From assembly GCF_000006565.2 (NCBI RefSeq), contig NC_031475.1, forward strand, positions 3,729,192-3,793,191: DNA of 64,000 nucleotides, in the 5' to 3' direction. The notes under the pieces were generated by a model. It did no database searches. It saw only the letters and a program-made list of their open reading frames with translations, and had not been told where the DNA came from. Positions 37,001 to 45,999 of the stretch are shown piece by piece. Positions within the stretch are counted from its first letter, which is position 1; each line of letters opens with the position of its first letter. The DNA is from Toxoplasma gondii ME49. Taxonomy: Eukaryota; Apicomplexa; Conoidasida; Eucoccidiorida; Sarcocystidae. The position numbers and the translations under genes were made by a program.

Positions 37001-40000
37001 TTTTACTGTTCTTCGCTCTGTATCCAATCGCTTCACTATTGTTTTGAGAACTCCGCCAGAGTGAAGGTTAAAATTTCGGCAGTGGCCTCCGGGGTATCAA
37101 ATCTCGTTCCTTCGCCGCTGCACTGTACGTCACGCATAGTGACTGCGGCGTTCACTGTGTGTTTTTCTACTCCTTCAAAGGCTACCTATACTGGTTTTCA
37201 TCTTCGTTTGTTTGTTTCCCCTGGTGCTGTTGTCGTCCGTTCTTCCTCGTCTACAGCTTTGTTTAGATAGGCGAACAAGGTGGACAGCAATAGTCCAAGG
37301 CCAAAGCGGTTACCGGTAGTGTAGGCTTGCAAAAGAGTGTCCCATATGAAAGCGCACCAAAACCACCAGAGCGGCTATATCGGTTTTGGCCTGTCTTGCG
37401 CGGGTCATTAGGCAAAATGTGCGGATGTGACTTCATAACGTTGTTCGACGTCATCTAGTAAGTGCTTCAAATTCATCACACACTCGCCTTCAGATGAGTG
37501 GGCTCTCTCAAGAACTACCAGATATAACCGAGCGTTACATTATTTTGCTTTGTCGCTTTGCCTCTGTCGTCACTATGACAGCAAGTGAGCACCACCGTGC
37601 TGTGCTGTGTCTCTGTCCCTTTTCATTCCCGTGTTTTTGCTTTTCCATTTGTCAGATGTTAAAACAGCAGTTCGTATATAGTGTTTGTGATTCCACATAC
37701 GGATTACCAGCATGGTGCTACTGCTGATTTGAAACACTATGTATGGCTATTAGTTGCTCAGATAGAGCCGATAGATCGGTTAAGGGTCTCCTTGTATCAT
37801 ATTCATCCTCTCGGAACTTGTCGTTTCGTTTGTGTATTGGAACCGAGTATATTAGTTGATGTGTCGCAAGCGAACGATCTCTGCTCTCTAGTTTGCTCCC
37901 TTGGGGATACTCACCACGGTCTCTGTTGCAGTTCTGCGCACGCTTTCCAACACAAAGATCTAAAAATGTTAGGACTCACACGTGCAACTAGCCTCCCTTT
38001 TAGGGCACGTATGATGGACGCTCCAGCGTGAGTGTAGCGAATACCTGGTGGCTCACCCTCCCCGGGGCAATGTGCACGTAGCGACGTACAGGCGGCTCAC
38101 CTTGACCTCAACAAATTCACCTCATTTTGTCCGGATTTTGAACTGGTCTCGCATACGTGCCCTTCGACTTCTACAGACGTGGGCAGACGACAGTAGCTCA
38201 CAGCGCGTACCCGAAAACACCGTTGTATTGATGGTCAATGTAGTGACTGTATCTCATAGTCCTGAACTATCCACCGTCTCACTGCCACCGGCCGACTTAG
38301 AGAGCTAGGACACATGCGGATCCGGGTGGCCTGGTCGCTCGTTTGACCGCCATGCAAATTACGTTGGGCAGCTCCGAGAATGCGTTGGTTAGTGGCGCGC
38401 CCTTTCAGAGGATGACCACGGCTCCAACCATTAAGCTGAAAGGACCTGAGTGCTGGCACAACCAGTGGCGCAGTGACACTCACTCGTTCTGTCCGCTCCA
38501 CATGCAGGCGTCTACGTTGTCTTCACCATGTTGCCCTGTCTTCCGTCCTCAGCTGCGCCACCTTCCTCGTGGGCTCTGGCCACCTCGGAACAGTCTGAGC
38601 TGGCTCTAAGCAGGTTCCAGATGAGCCGGTTACGCCTGAAGAGTGTGCCAACGGAGACATCGTTGGAGTCCGTTCTCGCGCATATCGCGACTTCAGACCT
38701 TCTTCTCGGTAGAATCGCTTCTCTGCGCGAAGCGTATCCGGAACTGGAGAGTCACATTTTAGTAGAGCAAGCCAAAACACGCATTCTTCAGGGGCTGAAA
38801 GCAGCCTGGAGCAGCCTTCAGGTTGGAGAGGCTTCAGCGCAGAAGCTCAGAACGAAGTTGGTGGACTGTGTCAGTCGTGCATATGCTGACATCAGAAAAA
38901 GGCAGCCTCCGAGTTGGATGGCTTGGGCCTTCAAAAGAGGGTTGACTACCTCCAGAAACGTGAGGAAATGCAAGAGGGGATCATCTGCATTCCAGTGAAG
39001 AGAAGACGGAAGCTAAAAGCAGTCATATGCAAAGGGGTAACGTTAAAGCACTATGTTTAAACTTTGCACCTGATATGTAAATGCTTCCGTAGACATGCAA
39101 AGAATTCTACTCAAGCAAGCCATTAAGCTCCCGCTTTCGTCTACCGACGTCAACTGGTAGGTCTTATTACGTAGCGGAAAGGTACTGCATTGCATTCTGA
39201 ACAAGGTTATATCAATTAAGTTCAGGTGGTGCTCTCTCGACGCTAACTATGATATCATGGTGCGAAGGGTACACAATACATGCCGATGGGTAATGGAACC
39301 GCACCAAGACAAATCGCTTCTGCATTGACAAGCAATGCCAATGGGACTTCATGTGCAGACCGCTTGAGTGAATTCCCCTGCAGCTACCAATGGACTGTGG
39401 ATCCTACAGGTATCGGAATATGGAGGAGTACTGTAGGGGGACGTTAATGTAGTAATTGCGAGAAGCATGAAGGGGGTTAGAAAGCGCGCCTCAAGCATCT
39501 TTGAGGGATGAATAAATGATGCGAGTAGTCAGAACCAGGTGGCCGTGCTCGTCGAGTTATACTGAGTGGCGAAGCGAATATGGATCCTGACGACAATGCG
39601 GAATGTTTGGATCGCTGTCGAATGACACCCTTGCAGACCCAGGACAAGAAGACTCATGCATGACCACGTGAATACAGGCGTTGGATGATCAGGCTGTTTC
39701 GGCTAACCGTTTCGGTTAGCAGTTCAACCGTCTGACCGTTGTGGTTTCAAAGATTCCATTACCTTCTCCGCTGGATTCGTTGTTCGCTGTGTGCGCATTG
39801 CCTTGACGGAGGTAGTGGCGTCAAGGTAAAACTGCGTTGTCGCATAGATCGCCACCCTAGTTTGATGTTAATGTGGCCCCTCGACATCTGAATGAACGTG
39901 CGGGTACTCGAGCCTCCTATTACTACGTCTAGCGGGCGACGCTTGATTACTCTGTACTTTTGCAGTCCACAACTAACCCCATCATGCCGATATCGGTCTC

Positions 40001-43000
40001 CTAATCTGGAAACACCCAGCGGTGCATATCACAAGATGCGATGGCATGAAACAGGGAACGAGGAATGACGCACCGACTCCCAAAGCACTATAACCCAATA
40101 AACCACATTCTCGTCACGCAAAACCCACACAGCTATGTTTGGAGCTTATCCGCTTAAATGATATGGATCTCTGATCATTTGTCACCACTCGGTCGTGTTT
40201 GTTTTTCCTTCCGTACAACTGAAGATGTGATGTCTTCCGCAGGTTCCAGGAGCATCCTCCATGTGTTGTTAGGTACTAGTGCGTCCGCGACAGCGCCTGG
40301 TGAGCTTGCAACCGAGGCACTGCGCAAAAGCTCACAGCTCGTCGCACATGTTAAGTCTGGCCTTCGTGGGCTGGGTTTGCCAGCTCGCTTCGCATTCACC
40401 TTGCGCTACTTTGTAATCACTTGTCTCTTCTCCAACGTCGTTATCGTCGGCGGTGCAGTCCGCATCAAAGATGACTGTCGGCAGTCTATATATAGCCCCG
40501 TTCTGCATACGAGCAGCCGCTTTGTTCGATGTAGCAAGGAGCCAGGGCACCGTGGAGGCGTAAATCGGAGCACTTTTCTTTCACGACGGGAGATCGCGGC
40601 AGGGTTGGTTGGGGTGTGTTGTCGCTGTCACGGATGTTTCTGTGTGCCTGCTATATCGCGTTGTGTCCTGTGGTATTTTTGTTTAACCGAGCTCTAACCT
40701 CGTCTTTTCGCCAGGTTGACTTTTTGTTTGCTGTGTGCACTGTACAGAGGATCTGGAGGCTTCTCTGGTTTGAAGTTGGATGAGGGTTTGCTTTTAGACG
40801 ACGTGATGGCTATGATTGACAAAGAATCCGGCACTGGTAAGACGTGCGGGTTTTCGAAAGATCTATGACAGTCGCACTGCCTCCTGCCCGTAAGCTATCG
40901 GCCAGTAGCGTTTGGCAGGAGACCTGTTCGAAGGTGCCTGCATGCATGTGGAACCTGTGTCAATATCGTGTTCATTCTCGCATTATTTTGAGTGAAATCA
41001 GCTTAGCTCCGTTAAGCAGCAATTTGTCCGCCTTCTCCATTCTTTTTCTTCGCGGAGCACCCTCGTCGCTGAAGCGGCTGAATCATCTCTGGAATACGAG
41101 GACGAATGTAAGGGCGATCCGGAAACGCCGATGGAGGCAAATAGGTGTTCAACCGTCACACGCTCAGCGCATCCAGACATCGATTCATATTGCTTAATTG
41201 TTGATTTCCTGCATGATTAGTCACGTGGTTCCTGTTTTATGCTTTCTCCTGACCCTTGTGTTCCATGTTGACATCCAGTACCAGGCGGATCCTCTCCAGC
41301 ACATTCAGTGCCATCACCTCCAGATGAACAACATCTCTTGGATGAGTTGATTCCCTCTCTTGACCCCCAAGACGACACTGGTAAGACAACACATCCTTTT
41401 CAATAGTGGCCGCAGATGGTGGTGTAGAATTTGGGGAACTCAGTGTATCATTCTTGACTTTGAACGGCCTTCGAATACTGGGCGTAGATCTTCCTCTCGT
41501 TTACGTGTCATTTTGTTTTCGCCTGCTCCATATTTCGGGTTTTTTCCTGTCTCCCTCAGTCCTCTTCCCCGTATTCCAGCTTGCCGTCTGTGTTCGTTCA
41601 TTTGCTAGCCTACCTTACTGGCTTTCGTGTCAAATGGACCTTCCTTTCCGTCTTCTCTCAGCGTTCTTCGATTCTCTTCGGTTACTTGTACCTCGGCAGT
41701 TTTGAACACTCGGTTACCTTCAGTACAGTGTATTGTTTTTTGTCGCCACTTGAGACCTGACGTCAGCCCACGTCTCCGGTGATGTGATGCCCTGCAAGTA
41801 ACAGGTCCCCTCTATGTTCGACTTAGTGGTGCTGTCACGTTCCACACCTTGCCTCGGAATCGCGTCAGTCTATTTCTTACTGTGTAGTGTTATTCACTGG
41901 AATTCCCGTCACATGCTCCCGCATTTCCAGCATTTGCTGTGTCTATAGTATTTTGCATCTTGTTCATTGCTGCCTGGCAATTGTCGCGCGCGTTCGATCT
42001 TGCTGCAGATCAGCGCTAGCTGTGGAGTGGATACGTGCAAAGGCGCAAAGGAACGGACAACGAGTGACCAACATAATTAGAAAGTCTGGCCAGATTTTGA
42101 CCAAGACAATGTCATCTGCACCATAGTCCTCGACTTCTTTGCGACATTGCAACGCGTCAACTGGGGGACTGCGGGGCATGTTGGATGCTGTTGGTTTCAT
42201 GGGAAGGTAGCGCGAAACGGTATTGTATTTTTACAACATTGGATCCCCATGTGTATGGCGGCACTGTCAGAGTCGTGTTTGACAGGCAGATTCTTTAACG
42301 TCTACTGCTAGTTTCTAACTCAGAGGGACAATGGGCCTATTGTCTCGCTTGCTCGTAGTTTGTTCCCGACTGTTTTTGTCGTTGTAACCTCCCGTCAGCT
42401 GTGTCTTATCCACCAGTCGCAGTTCCAGTACCACATTGTCCCATTTTTCGCGACTGCGTTAGTTGATTGCGTAGCGCCTTCCCTGTTGTCAGCAAACAAC
42501 ACAGACGAAAACTTAATTTTGCGAAGCCATTTGCCTTCCCGTCTCGAGATTCTTTGCATGGCGTTACATACAGTATAGTATGCAGATACCTGCATGTGTC
42601 TGCCGTACAGCAGACGGGCTGAGGAGAGCCCACGTCACACGTGCTGCAACACTCGAAACAATGTAGTTAAATGGGATTTTAGCAGTTTCCTCATCTGTTC
42701 GGCGCCTTTGTCGCGACATGGCAAGAAAAGAATCAATAACAGAGGGCGTCAGACTCCGCGCACCTGGCATCATCAATCATCTGCCACCTAACTTCAAAGA
42801 AAGACCACAACGGATCTCTATCTTGTCGGCATCACACCACCGGGCCCACCTTGGGGCATGTAACAGATATTGGGATTGTCTCTTCTGCGAACCAGTGCAG
42901 TATGCGAGGACAGGTATTTTGGATCGGCCGCTGTAAAAGGAATCACAACACCGGGTGGTGAGCGTTTTCATACCTGCACTGGAAATTGATAAGGACAGAC

Positions 43001-45999
43001 ATTTACTCAAGCGGTATGGTGTGATTTGTCTGATGGTGGCATATGTCCAGCTTGGCGAAATCGAATCGGTATAGTCCATTGCAAAAACAATCTTATATTT
43101 CCGCCATGCCTAAGATCCTCTACACCTGCGGCCGTGAGGAGCTTCCGCTGGGATATTTAACGTCACCGCCCCCCCACATCCTACCGAGCAACGCATAGGC
43201 AAGAGAGTCAAGGATAAGCCGGTGTAGCAGTTCATCACCTAGTTGAACTGCCTGGTGAAACAGATCAAGTAAGGCCGCTCTCGAACTACACGGTGCAAGA
43301 TGGCATGTTGCAAGAACGAAAAGCAATTGTTTACTGAATATACGTGATAACCTCTAATTCCCATGTATCTGGAAGGGCGAAAACAGTATGTGAGTCTCGT
43401 CTACTCCACGCCAAACCAACTGTTGAAGGAGTGCAGGGGGAACATGAAGCTAAGGAAGAAGTCACTACTCAATATAAACAGAAGCCGAACGCAGGGAAAA
43501 CGAGCATGGGGCAGATCGACGGAAAGCGGATATGTGGCACAAAGGGAAAGTATAGTGGTGACCGAAGGAGAGAGACGCCAAAAGGAAGGCAAGCATGCAG
43601 TTGTGAGAAACTGGGAAAGCGACCATTGTCGCTGCACATAGGCGTGGTTGTTCGAGACGAGGGTAGCAGCAGTGAGGAGAGCGAGCAGGATAACAACAGA
43701 CCTTTACATGTCATGAGGACCGCGCTAAGGGGCGACGAGCTCTGCAATTACGTTAGATAGGAGACACGGTGCTGTCCAGCCATCCTTGTCAGCTCAACGG
43801 CGCCGGCAACCGAAATCTCCGGCTCGATTGAATTATTCTTGTTTTTCAAGGTCATTTGCACGGCATGACGTTGGTGGACGCCCCTGAAGAAGTGCAGAAT
43901 GGGGAATCATGAGCAGAACACCACAGGATATTGAAACATTGAGAACTCTGTCTAGAAGAGACAAAACCAGGTGCAGAAGCTATGCGCAACAGAAGAGGGG
44001 AAGTGGCCAGAGCGCGACAATAAAGCGAAAATGGGACGAAACAGCAACACTCGAATCGCGCCGTTGACAAAATTCCCTTTCACCTCTTCGCCGCACACAG
44101 AAAAACGTTTTCAAGTTCAAATGGATATGAGCAGTTGAGAACACACAAGCGTAGAGGAACAGGTGCACGAAAAAGTCGGGTTAGTGAGAGAAGGCACTTG
44201 CCGCCCACGACGAGCAGAGAGCGAAACATGGGAGACTCAAAAACAGCAGGACTTATAGCGTGGATTCTGCTGATGCTTCATTTGCAAGGCAGGGGTGTCA
44301 ACTCTGTTCTGGGAGAAAACCGGACGCCATATCGGAAGGCGGCAGCGGTGTGCTGAAAAGCAAGAAGACAGAGGAACAGCCGTGGATGCTCCTGGATGTC
44401 TGAGGAGAACCACCTACTGATCTAAACTACTGTCTTCACAGAACGACGGGAATGTTGCTGATGAGCCCAAAGTTCAGCCTGAGTTCTCAGTCATTCATCC
44501 CTGAGAGAATCGCTTGTGACTACGGTGGCGTGGCCAGGAGCGGCCTTGAGCTTCCTAGCACCTCATTTACATATTTATATCGTGCCTCAATGGTCCATCT
44601 TGGAGTGCTATGCAGTGTTAAAAGACTCTGAGCACGGTGACAAGACATGAGAGACAGATCAGAGGAAAACGAACTCAAAACCGGAGAGAAGGGCAGTTGA
44701 TAGGAACACGGAATGGATTCTGTCTTGCTCCGGGAGCACGCGGGTGTGCTTAAGTCACCACTTACATTTTTACCTTCCTCGCCTGAAGTCGTCTTACACT
44801 TCAATTATTCTGCTGTGGTTCTCTGCGCCTTTCGCTTTCTGCCAGACTCCCAACATCTGCCGCTTGGTATGAACGTGTAATAGCTCGGCTCTGTCCGTGA
44901 TGTTGGTGCTGGAAGGCAACTAAAAAAGTGGCATGGAAAAGCTCTAGGACTGAGTTCCTTACAACTCATCCTTGACAGGCGGTTGGAGGCTATCATCAGA
45001 TTGTGACCTCCGTCCCAGCTGGACAACTGATGTCAGCGAACCGTTATGTAAAATAGGAGTTTAGTTCAACATTTTTGGTAGGCAATGCTGCGATGACAGT
45101 AGACAGACGGAGCGATAGTGTTACGACTACACCAGCATGCCTTGGTGCTTCATTTATTGTTGTTGCCATCCCTGAGGAAGACAGCACATGAATCTGTAGT
45201 TGCGGATACCTCATATAATCAGGTCGATACATACGCACATAGTATGTGTAGTGCGGTATTGCACGCAGAGGTATTTCGTTCTTCCGTTTCATGAACTGCC
45301 CCTGGTATGCGTGGCCTTTATAAGCGTCGTCTCATCAGACGCGCACTCATCCGAGTTGGCAACGCATTCATAATTGGGACATGCGTCATTACGGGGAATG
45401 TTTAGGCTTTGCCAGGGGTGCAAAGGTCACAATGAATAATGCCTTTCAGAAAACCTAGTACAAGCGTACCTCTCTTTTCGTGAGACTGGTGTGTGTGTCT
45501 TTGAAGCATCCGTCACTGGAACAAGGCGAGAATTCGACATTACAAGCGGAAGCCTTGCACCCAGCAGTCGGCCCCGCCTGGGACTCCTTCGGCGTTAGGC
45601 CTTTGGCAATAAAGGTGCTGGCAAACCGCGTCATCGCCGGTGCTAGTATTCAAACTGAGGTGCACGAAGTCAGGCCACCGCGATCTACTGCGTCACAATA
45701 TTCATCTCGGTTGTATGAGGAACGCAACGACTTACCCACGCCATATTAGCGGTCGTTATCATGAATATCGCGATGATAGGATTCTTGCTTCACATGTGCT
45801 CACATGTTGTTCATGTCTTTTTTCTGTTCGGCTGCATCCACATGCCGCTTCAGAAAATTTACAATAGCAATTGTTCCCTCCTACGCCACCAGTCCCCGAC
45901 CTCAGCGTTCACGAAGACCCTGAGGAACTCCTGGTGGTCGGCCCCTGCCACGGCAAGCCTGACTGTGATCTAGTGTATTCAGCAGCATGCGATGCATGA
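24337..45999 (+). CDS. Mosaic multi-exon gene, copy 2 (apparently broken)
   Basis: The model uses 24357-25071, 25622-25858, 26426-26884, 28360-28440, 28798-28848, 29411-29527, 30180-30209, 30271-30669, 31420-31500, 32072-32128, 33146-33202, 33987-34106, 34519-34620, 35099-35188, 35354-35458, 36311-36400 and 36560-36624. It gives 951 codons ending at TAA. Homology and splice signals continue through 36663, 38553-38959, 40243-40299, 40748-40836, 41075-41107, 41279-41380 and 45893-45999. Three of those segments (those starting at 36560, 38553 and 40748) are each one base short of the expected multiple of three. The gene may now end at 36624, with the rest a relic. Domain order is membrane anchor, basic segment, helical domain, short linkers, second helical domain, then acidic modules. 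I do not recognise the family. Confidence 0.5.
25072..25621 (+). other. Intron after anchor exon
   Basis: T-rich intron of 550 bases, a few per cent different from 53752-54292. No exon seen. Confidence 0.45.
25622..25858 (+). CDS. Lys/Arg-rich exon, copy 2
   Basis: CGCACAG acceptor and GTAAGT donor, phase 1 at both ends, 79 codons. The peptide starts GQGEAAVRHDKRRRQQ, continues with a mixed acidic and basic coil (AEHGRKKRRTEV), and ends with a conserved FESLIVRPGDVPG segment. The basic clusters resemble nuclear-localisation or nucleic-acid-binding signals, but after a membrane anchor they may simply be a charged stalk. Copy 3 keeps length and plan with many residue changes. Confidence 0.6.
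25982..26025 (+). CDS. Possible alternative terminal exon, copy 2
   Basis: After a TTCTTGGCAG acceptor, phase 1 gives a short tail (PPVSGSICVPRMM) and a TAG stop. In copy 3 (54653-54705) TAG reads CAG and the tail runs three residues further to TGA. Use of this exon would give a short protein with only the anchor and basic region; skipping it joins to the helical exon. Confidence 0.3.
26426..26884 (+). CDS. Helical-domain exon type C, copy 2
   Basis: TATCCAG acceptor and GTAAGA donor, phase 1 at both ends, 153 codons. The order is an N-terminal GEQLVDWY helix, a long hydrophobic-basic helix (STVLRLAARAIFVSTHFRLL), a CPDPS turn, a basic helix (MHNRLKGCIRRKLIRG), and LPQIEEVLL followed by AVGASRG (residues 113-119). 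If the donor is not used, 13 more codons follow to a stop at 26925. It aligns over its second half with the left-edge exon (1-352). Copy 3 differs at roughly 34 of 153 residues, while the intron just downstream is nearly identical. The domain is unknown to me. Confidence 0.65.
26885..28359 (+). other. Intron, almost identical in copy 3
   Basis: About 1.5 kb with only a few differences from 55556-57027. Open frames on both strands have no splice context. Confidence 0.45.
28360..28440 (+). CDS. 81-bp exon, copy 2 (LLDIREFLRRHP type)
   Basis: TTTGCAG acceptor and GTGAGC donor, phase 1 at both ends. The peptide is DLGMRMSGRQPLLDIR then EFLRRHPNISAG, again an LLDxxxxL core with a Gly end. It lies in a block identical to copy 3. 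Confidence 0.6.
28798..28848 (+). CDS. 51-bp LLK exon, copy 2
   Basis: CTGCAG acceptor and GTCAGG donor, phase 1. Peptide AIPETSLLKKAIREAESG, homologous to the 51-bp exon at 2372 and to 57466-57516, where KKA becomes KEA. Confidence 0.6.
28849..29410 (+). other. Intron
   Basis: About 560 bases, visibly more diverged from copy 3 than the introns on either side. No exon seen. Confidence 0.4.
29411..29527 (+). CDS. 117-bp exon, copy 2 (ALAQELFTPDIP type)
   Basis: CACGCAG acceptor and GTCAGT donor, phase 1 at both ends. The peptide starts DQLGADARPSTPLKAS and ends FALAQELFTPDIPYTG. It corresponds in position and ending to the 180-bp exon at 3146. Seven of about 39 residues differ in copy 3. Confidence 0.6.
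29528..30179 (+). other. Intron, about 99 per cent identical in copy 3
   Basis: About 650 bases with only a handful of differences from 58199-58850. No exon seen. Confidence 0.45.
30180..30209 (+). CDS. 30-bp micro-exon, copy 2
   Basis: GTGGCAG acceptor and GTATGT donor, phase 1, peptide AEGTGLSSYAG. It is separated by a 61-base intron from the helical exon at 30271. The copy-3 micro-exon (58851-58880) is in frame with two changes. Confidence 0.45.
30271..30669 (+). CDS. Helical-domain exon type D, copy 2
   Basis: GCATAG acceptor and GTGAGC donor, phase 1 at both ends, 133 codons. It begins AEPSHGWDSLLTQLG and contains LLRHVTRALIGIARTAYLAK, a FYPSLK turn, and RLEVLLLRHGL near the end; it finishes LQLVEKG. 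The spacing of helix, proline turn and second helix resembles exons C and B, suggesting one domain family. Copy 3 differs at about 40 of 133 positions, nearly all replacements. Reading through the donor would add nine residues to a stop at 30698. Confidence 0.65.
30670..31419 (+). other. Intron; one doubtful exon
   Basis: An open stretch at 31161-31248 after a GAAGCAG site reads GAVDVHEKAVDPCDSTH and looks protein-like, but the only donor nearby (GTAGTG) breaks phase 1. It is nearly unchanged in copy 3. Not called. Confidence 0.35.
31420..31500 (+). CDS. 81-bp acidic exon, copy 2 (ESDEEW type)
   Basis: GTACACAG acceptor and GTAGGG donor, phase 1 at both ends. The peptide is ATQYGLARMQPLRIILE then SFESDEEWQRG. 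Copy 3 (60000-60080) has about nine changes in 27 residues. Confidence 0.6.
32072..32128 (+). CDS. 57-bp exon, first of tandem pair, copy 2
   Basis: TTCGCAG acceptor and GTACGG donor, phase 1 at both ends; peptide GLYGREGPERLRQLLLCIGG. The next copy lies 1,074 bases downstream. Confidence 0.6.
32125..33934 (+). repeat. 1,074-bp tandem duplication
   Basis: About 735 bases (32125-32860) recur at 33199-33934 with very few differences. The preceding 57-bp exon is duplicated too but strongly diverged. The equivalent pair in copy 3 has a period of 1,088. Confidence 0.9.
33146..33202 (+). CDS. 57-bp exon, second of tandem pair, copy 2
   Basis: TTTGCAG acceptor and GTACGG donor, phase 1; peptide GPYARKEPAMLKHLLVHSGG. 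About half its residues differ from the exon at 32072, although the introns after the two exons are almost identical. Confidence 0.6.
33987..34106 (+). CDS. 120-bp acidic Ser/Thr/Glu exon, copy 2
   Basis: CAAACAG acceptor and GTGAGC donor, phase 1 at both ends. It begins EKAASLPASSVSPPEPHDD and ends VENDESASETTG. The copy-3 exon (62581-62700) has the same length, with many changes at its start and few at its end. Confidence 0.6.
34519..34620 (+). CDS. 102-bp acidic exon, copy 2 (DADSTVSLDHG type)
   Basis: CATTTTAG acceptor and GTAAGC donor, phase 1 at both ends. It begins DADSTVSLDHGLQTQDD and ends ALAPEDQ. In copy 3 this exon lies in a 488-bp tandem repeat, and the acceptor has moved six bases. 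Confidence 0.6.
35099..35188 (+). CDS. 90-bp exon, copy 2 (PSMVESDSHAG type)
   Basis: TTCTCGTAG acceptor and GTATGG donor, phase 1; begins GHQMPVLKPALETQQ and ends APSMVESDSHAG. Paralogous to the exon at 36311-36400 (same length, same ending pattern SM[V/L]ESD). Confidence 0.55.
35354..35458 (+). CDS. 105-bp acidic exon, copy 2
   Basis: CCTTCAG acceptor and GTAAGG donor, phase 1; begins ALDVTSEMPIPDALPDD and ends VQPPDEAG. With the preceding 90-bp exon it forms a pair repeated 1.2 kb downstream. Confidence 0.55.
35459..36310 (+). other. Intron between duplicated exon pairs
   Basis: T-rich in the middle. No additional exon with phase-1 signals seen. Confidence 0.4.
36311..36400 (+). CDS. 90-bp exon, second of old pair, copy 2
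   Basis: TTTTTTGTAG acceptor and GTACGG donor, phase 1; begins GDDTPIWIPTPADHQ and ends ALSMLESDDHEG. Homologous to 35099-35188. Confidence 0.55.
36560..36663 (+). pseudogene. 104-bp exon with 1-nt loss and premature stop, copy 2
   Basis: After a TTGTTCAG acceptor, phase 1 gives AFEAALEAAVNELFYGETDES and TAA at 36622-36624. Beyond the stop, another frame reads an acidic tail (NECDTDQEAQDEPG) straight into a phase-1 GTAAGG donor. The length is 104, one short of the 105 of its paralogue at 35354. The simplest reading is a single-base loss in an old exon. Alternatively the gene now ends here. Confidence 0.5.
36664..38187 (+). other. Intron or spacer, no exon recognised
   Basis: Pyrimidine-rich around 36.85-37.25 kb. 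A possible start after CTTCAG at 37494 (MSGLSQELPDITERY) leads to a GTGAGC donor but has no homologue. Not called. Confidence 0.35.
38188..39919 (+). repeat. 1.7-kb segment shared with 3745-5480
   Basis: Right-hand copy of the segment at 3745-5480, in the same orientation. It is joined at about 39937 to sequence that matches 8996 onward, marking the 3.5-kb difference between copies. Confidence 0.85.
38553..38959 (+). pseudogene. Helical exon type B, copy 2, frameshifted
   Basis: Homologous to 4110-4517 but 407 bases rather than 408. At 38894-38900 the copy-1 run AGAACAAAGG reads AGAAAAAGG, so the last 20 or so codons before the donor are out of frame. The splice sites (CTCAG, GTGAGG) are kept. 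Before the shift the peptide is about 90 per cent identical. Confidence 0.7.
38960..40242 (+). other. Intron or relic; hairpin at 39702-39720
   Basis: Close match to 4518-5480 and then to 8996-9313. The three small exons that copy 1 has between those points are missing. Confidence 0.5.
40243..40299 (+). CDS. 57-bp exon, copy 2 (SILHVLLG type)
   Basis: CCGCAG acceptor and GTGAGC donor, phase 1; GSRSILHVLLGTSASATAPG. Open, but downstream of the TAA at 36622 in the model, so it may be a relic. Confidence 0.4.
40748..40836 (+). pseudogene. 89-bp exon relic, copy 2
   Basis: Counterpart of 12060-12149, one base shorter. In phase 1 it reads EDLEASLV and then TGA, whereas the distal part (LLLDDVMAMID) is intact in another frame. 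Splice sites are kept. Confidence 0.6.
41075..41107 (+). CDS. 33-bp acidic micro-exon, copy 2
   Basis: Same signals as 12388-12420; AAESSLEYEDE in phase 1. Confidence 0.35.
41279..41380 (+). CDS. 102-bp exon, copy 2 (DELIPSLDPQDD type)
   Basis: Near-identical counterpart of 12592-12693, with the same splice sites and phase. Confidence 0.5.
41381..45892 (+). other. Long intron or spacer, copy 2
   Basis: Counterpart of 12694-17208. The 41.75-42.8 kb part is noticeably diverged; 43.1-45.9 kb is almost identical. It contains the second copy of the possible small secreted gene at 44228-44504. Confidence 0.4.
44228..44504 (+). CDS. Possible two-exon small secreted peptide, second copy (speculative)
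   Basis: Same sequence as 15544-15820, with the same signal-like start and second open segment before TGA. It carries the same weak donor and the same doubts. Confidence 0.25.
45893..45999 (+). CDS. Terminal exon, copy 2
   Basis: Counterpart of 17209-17315; the tail reads SAACDA before TGA instead of SAARDA. If the stop at 36622 is real, this exon may no longer be translated. Confidence 0.4.
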
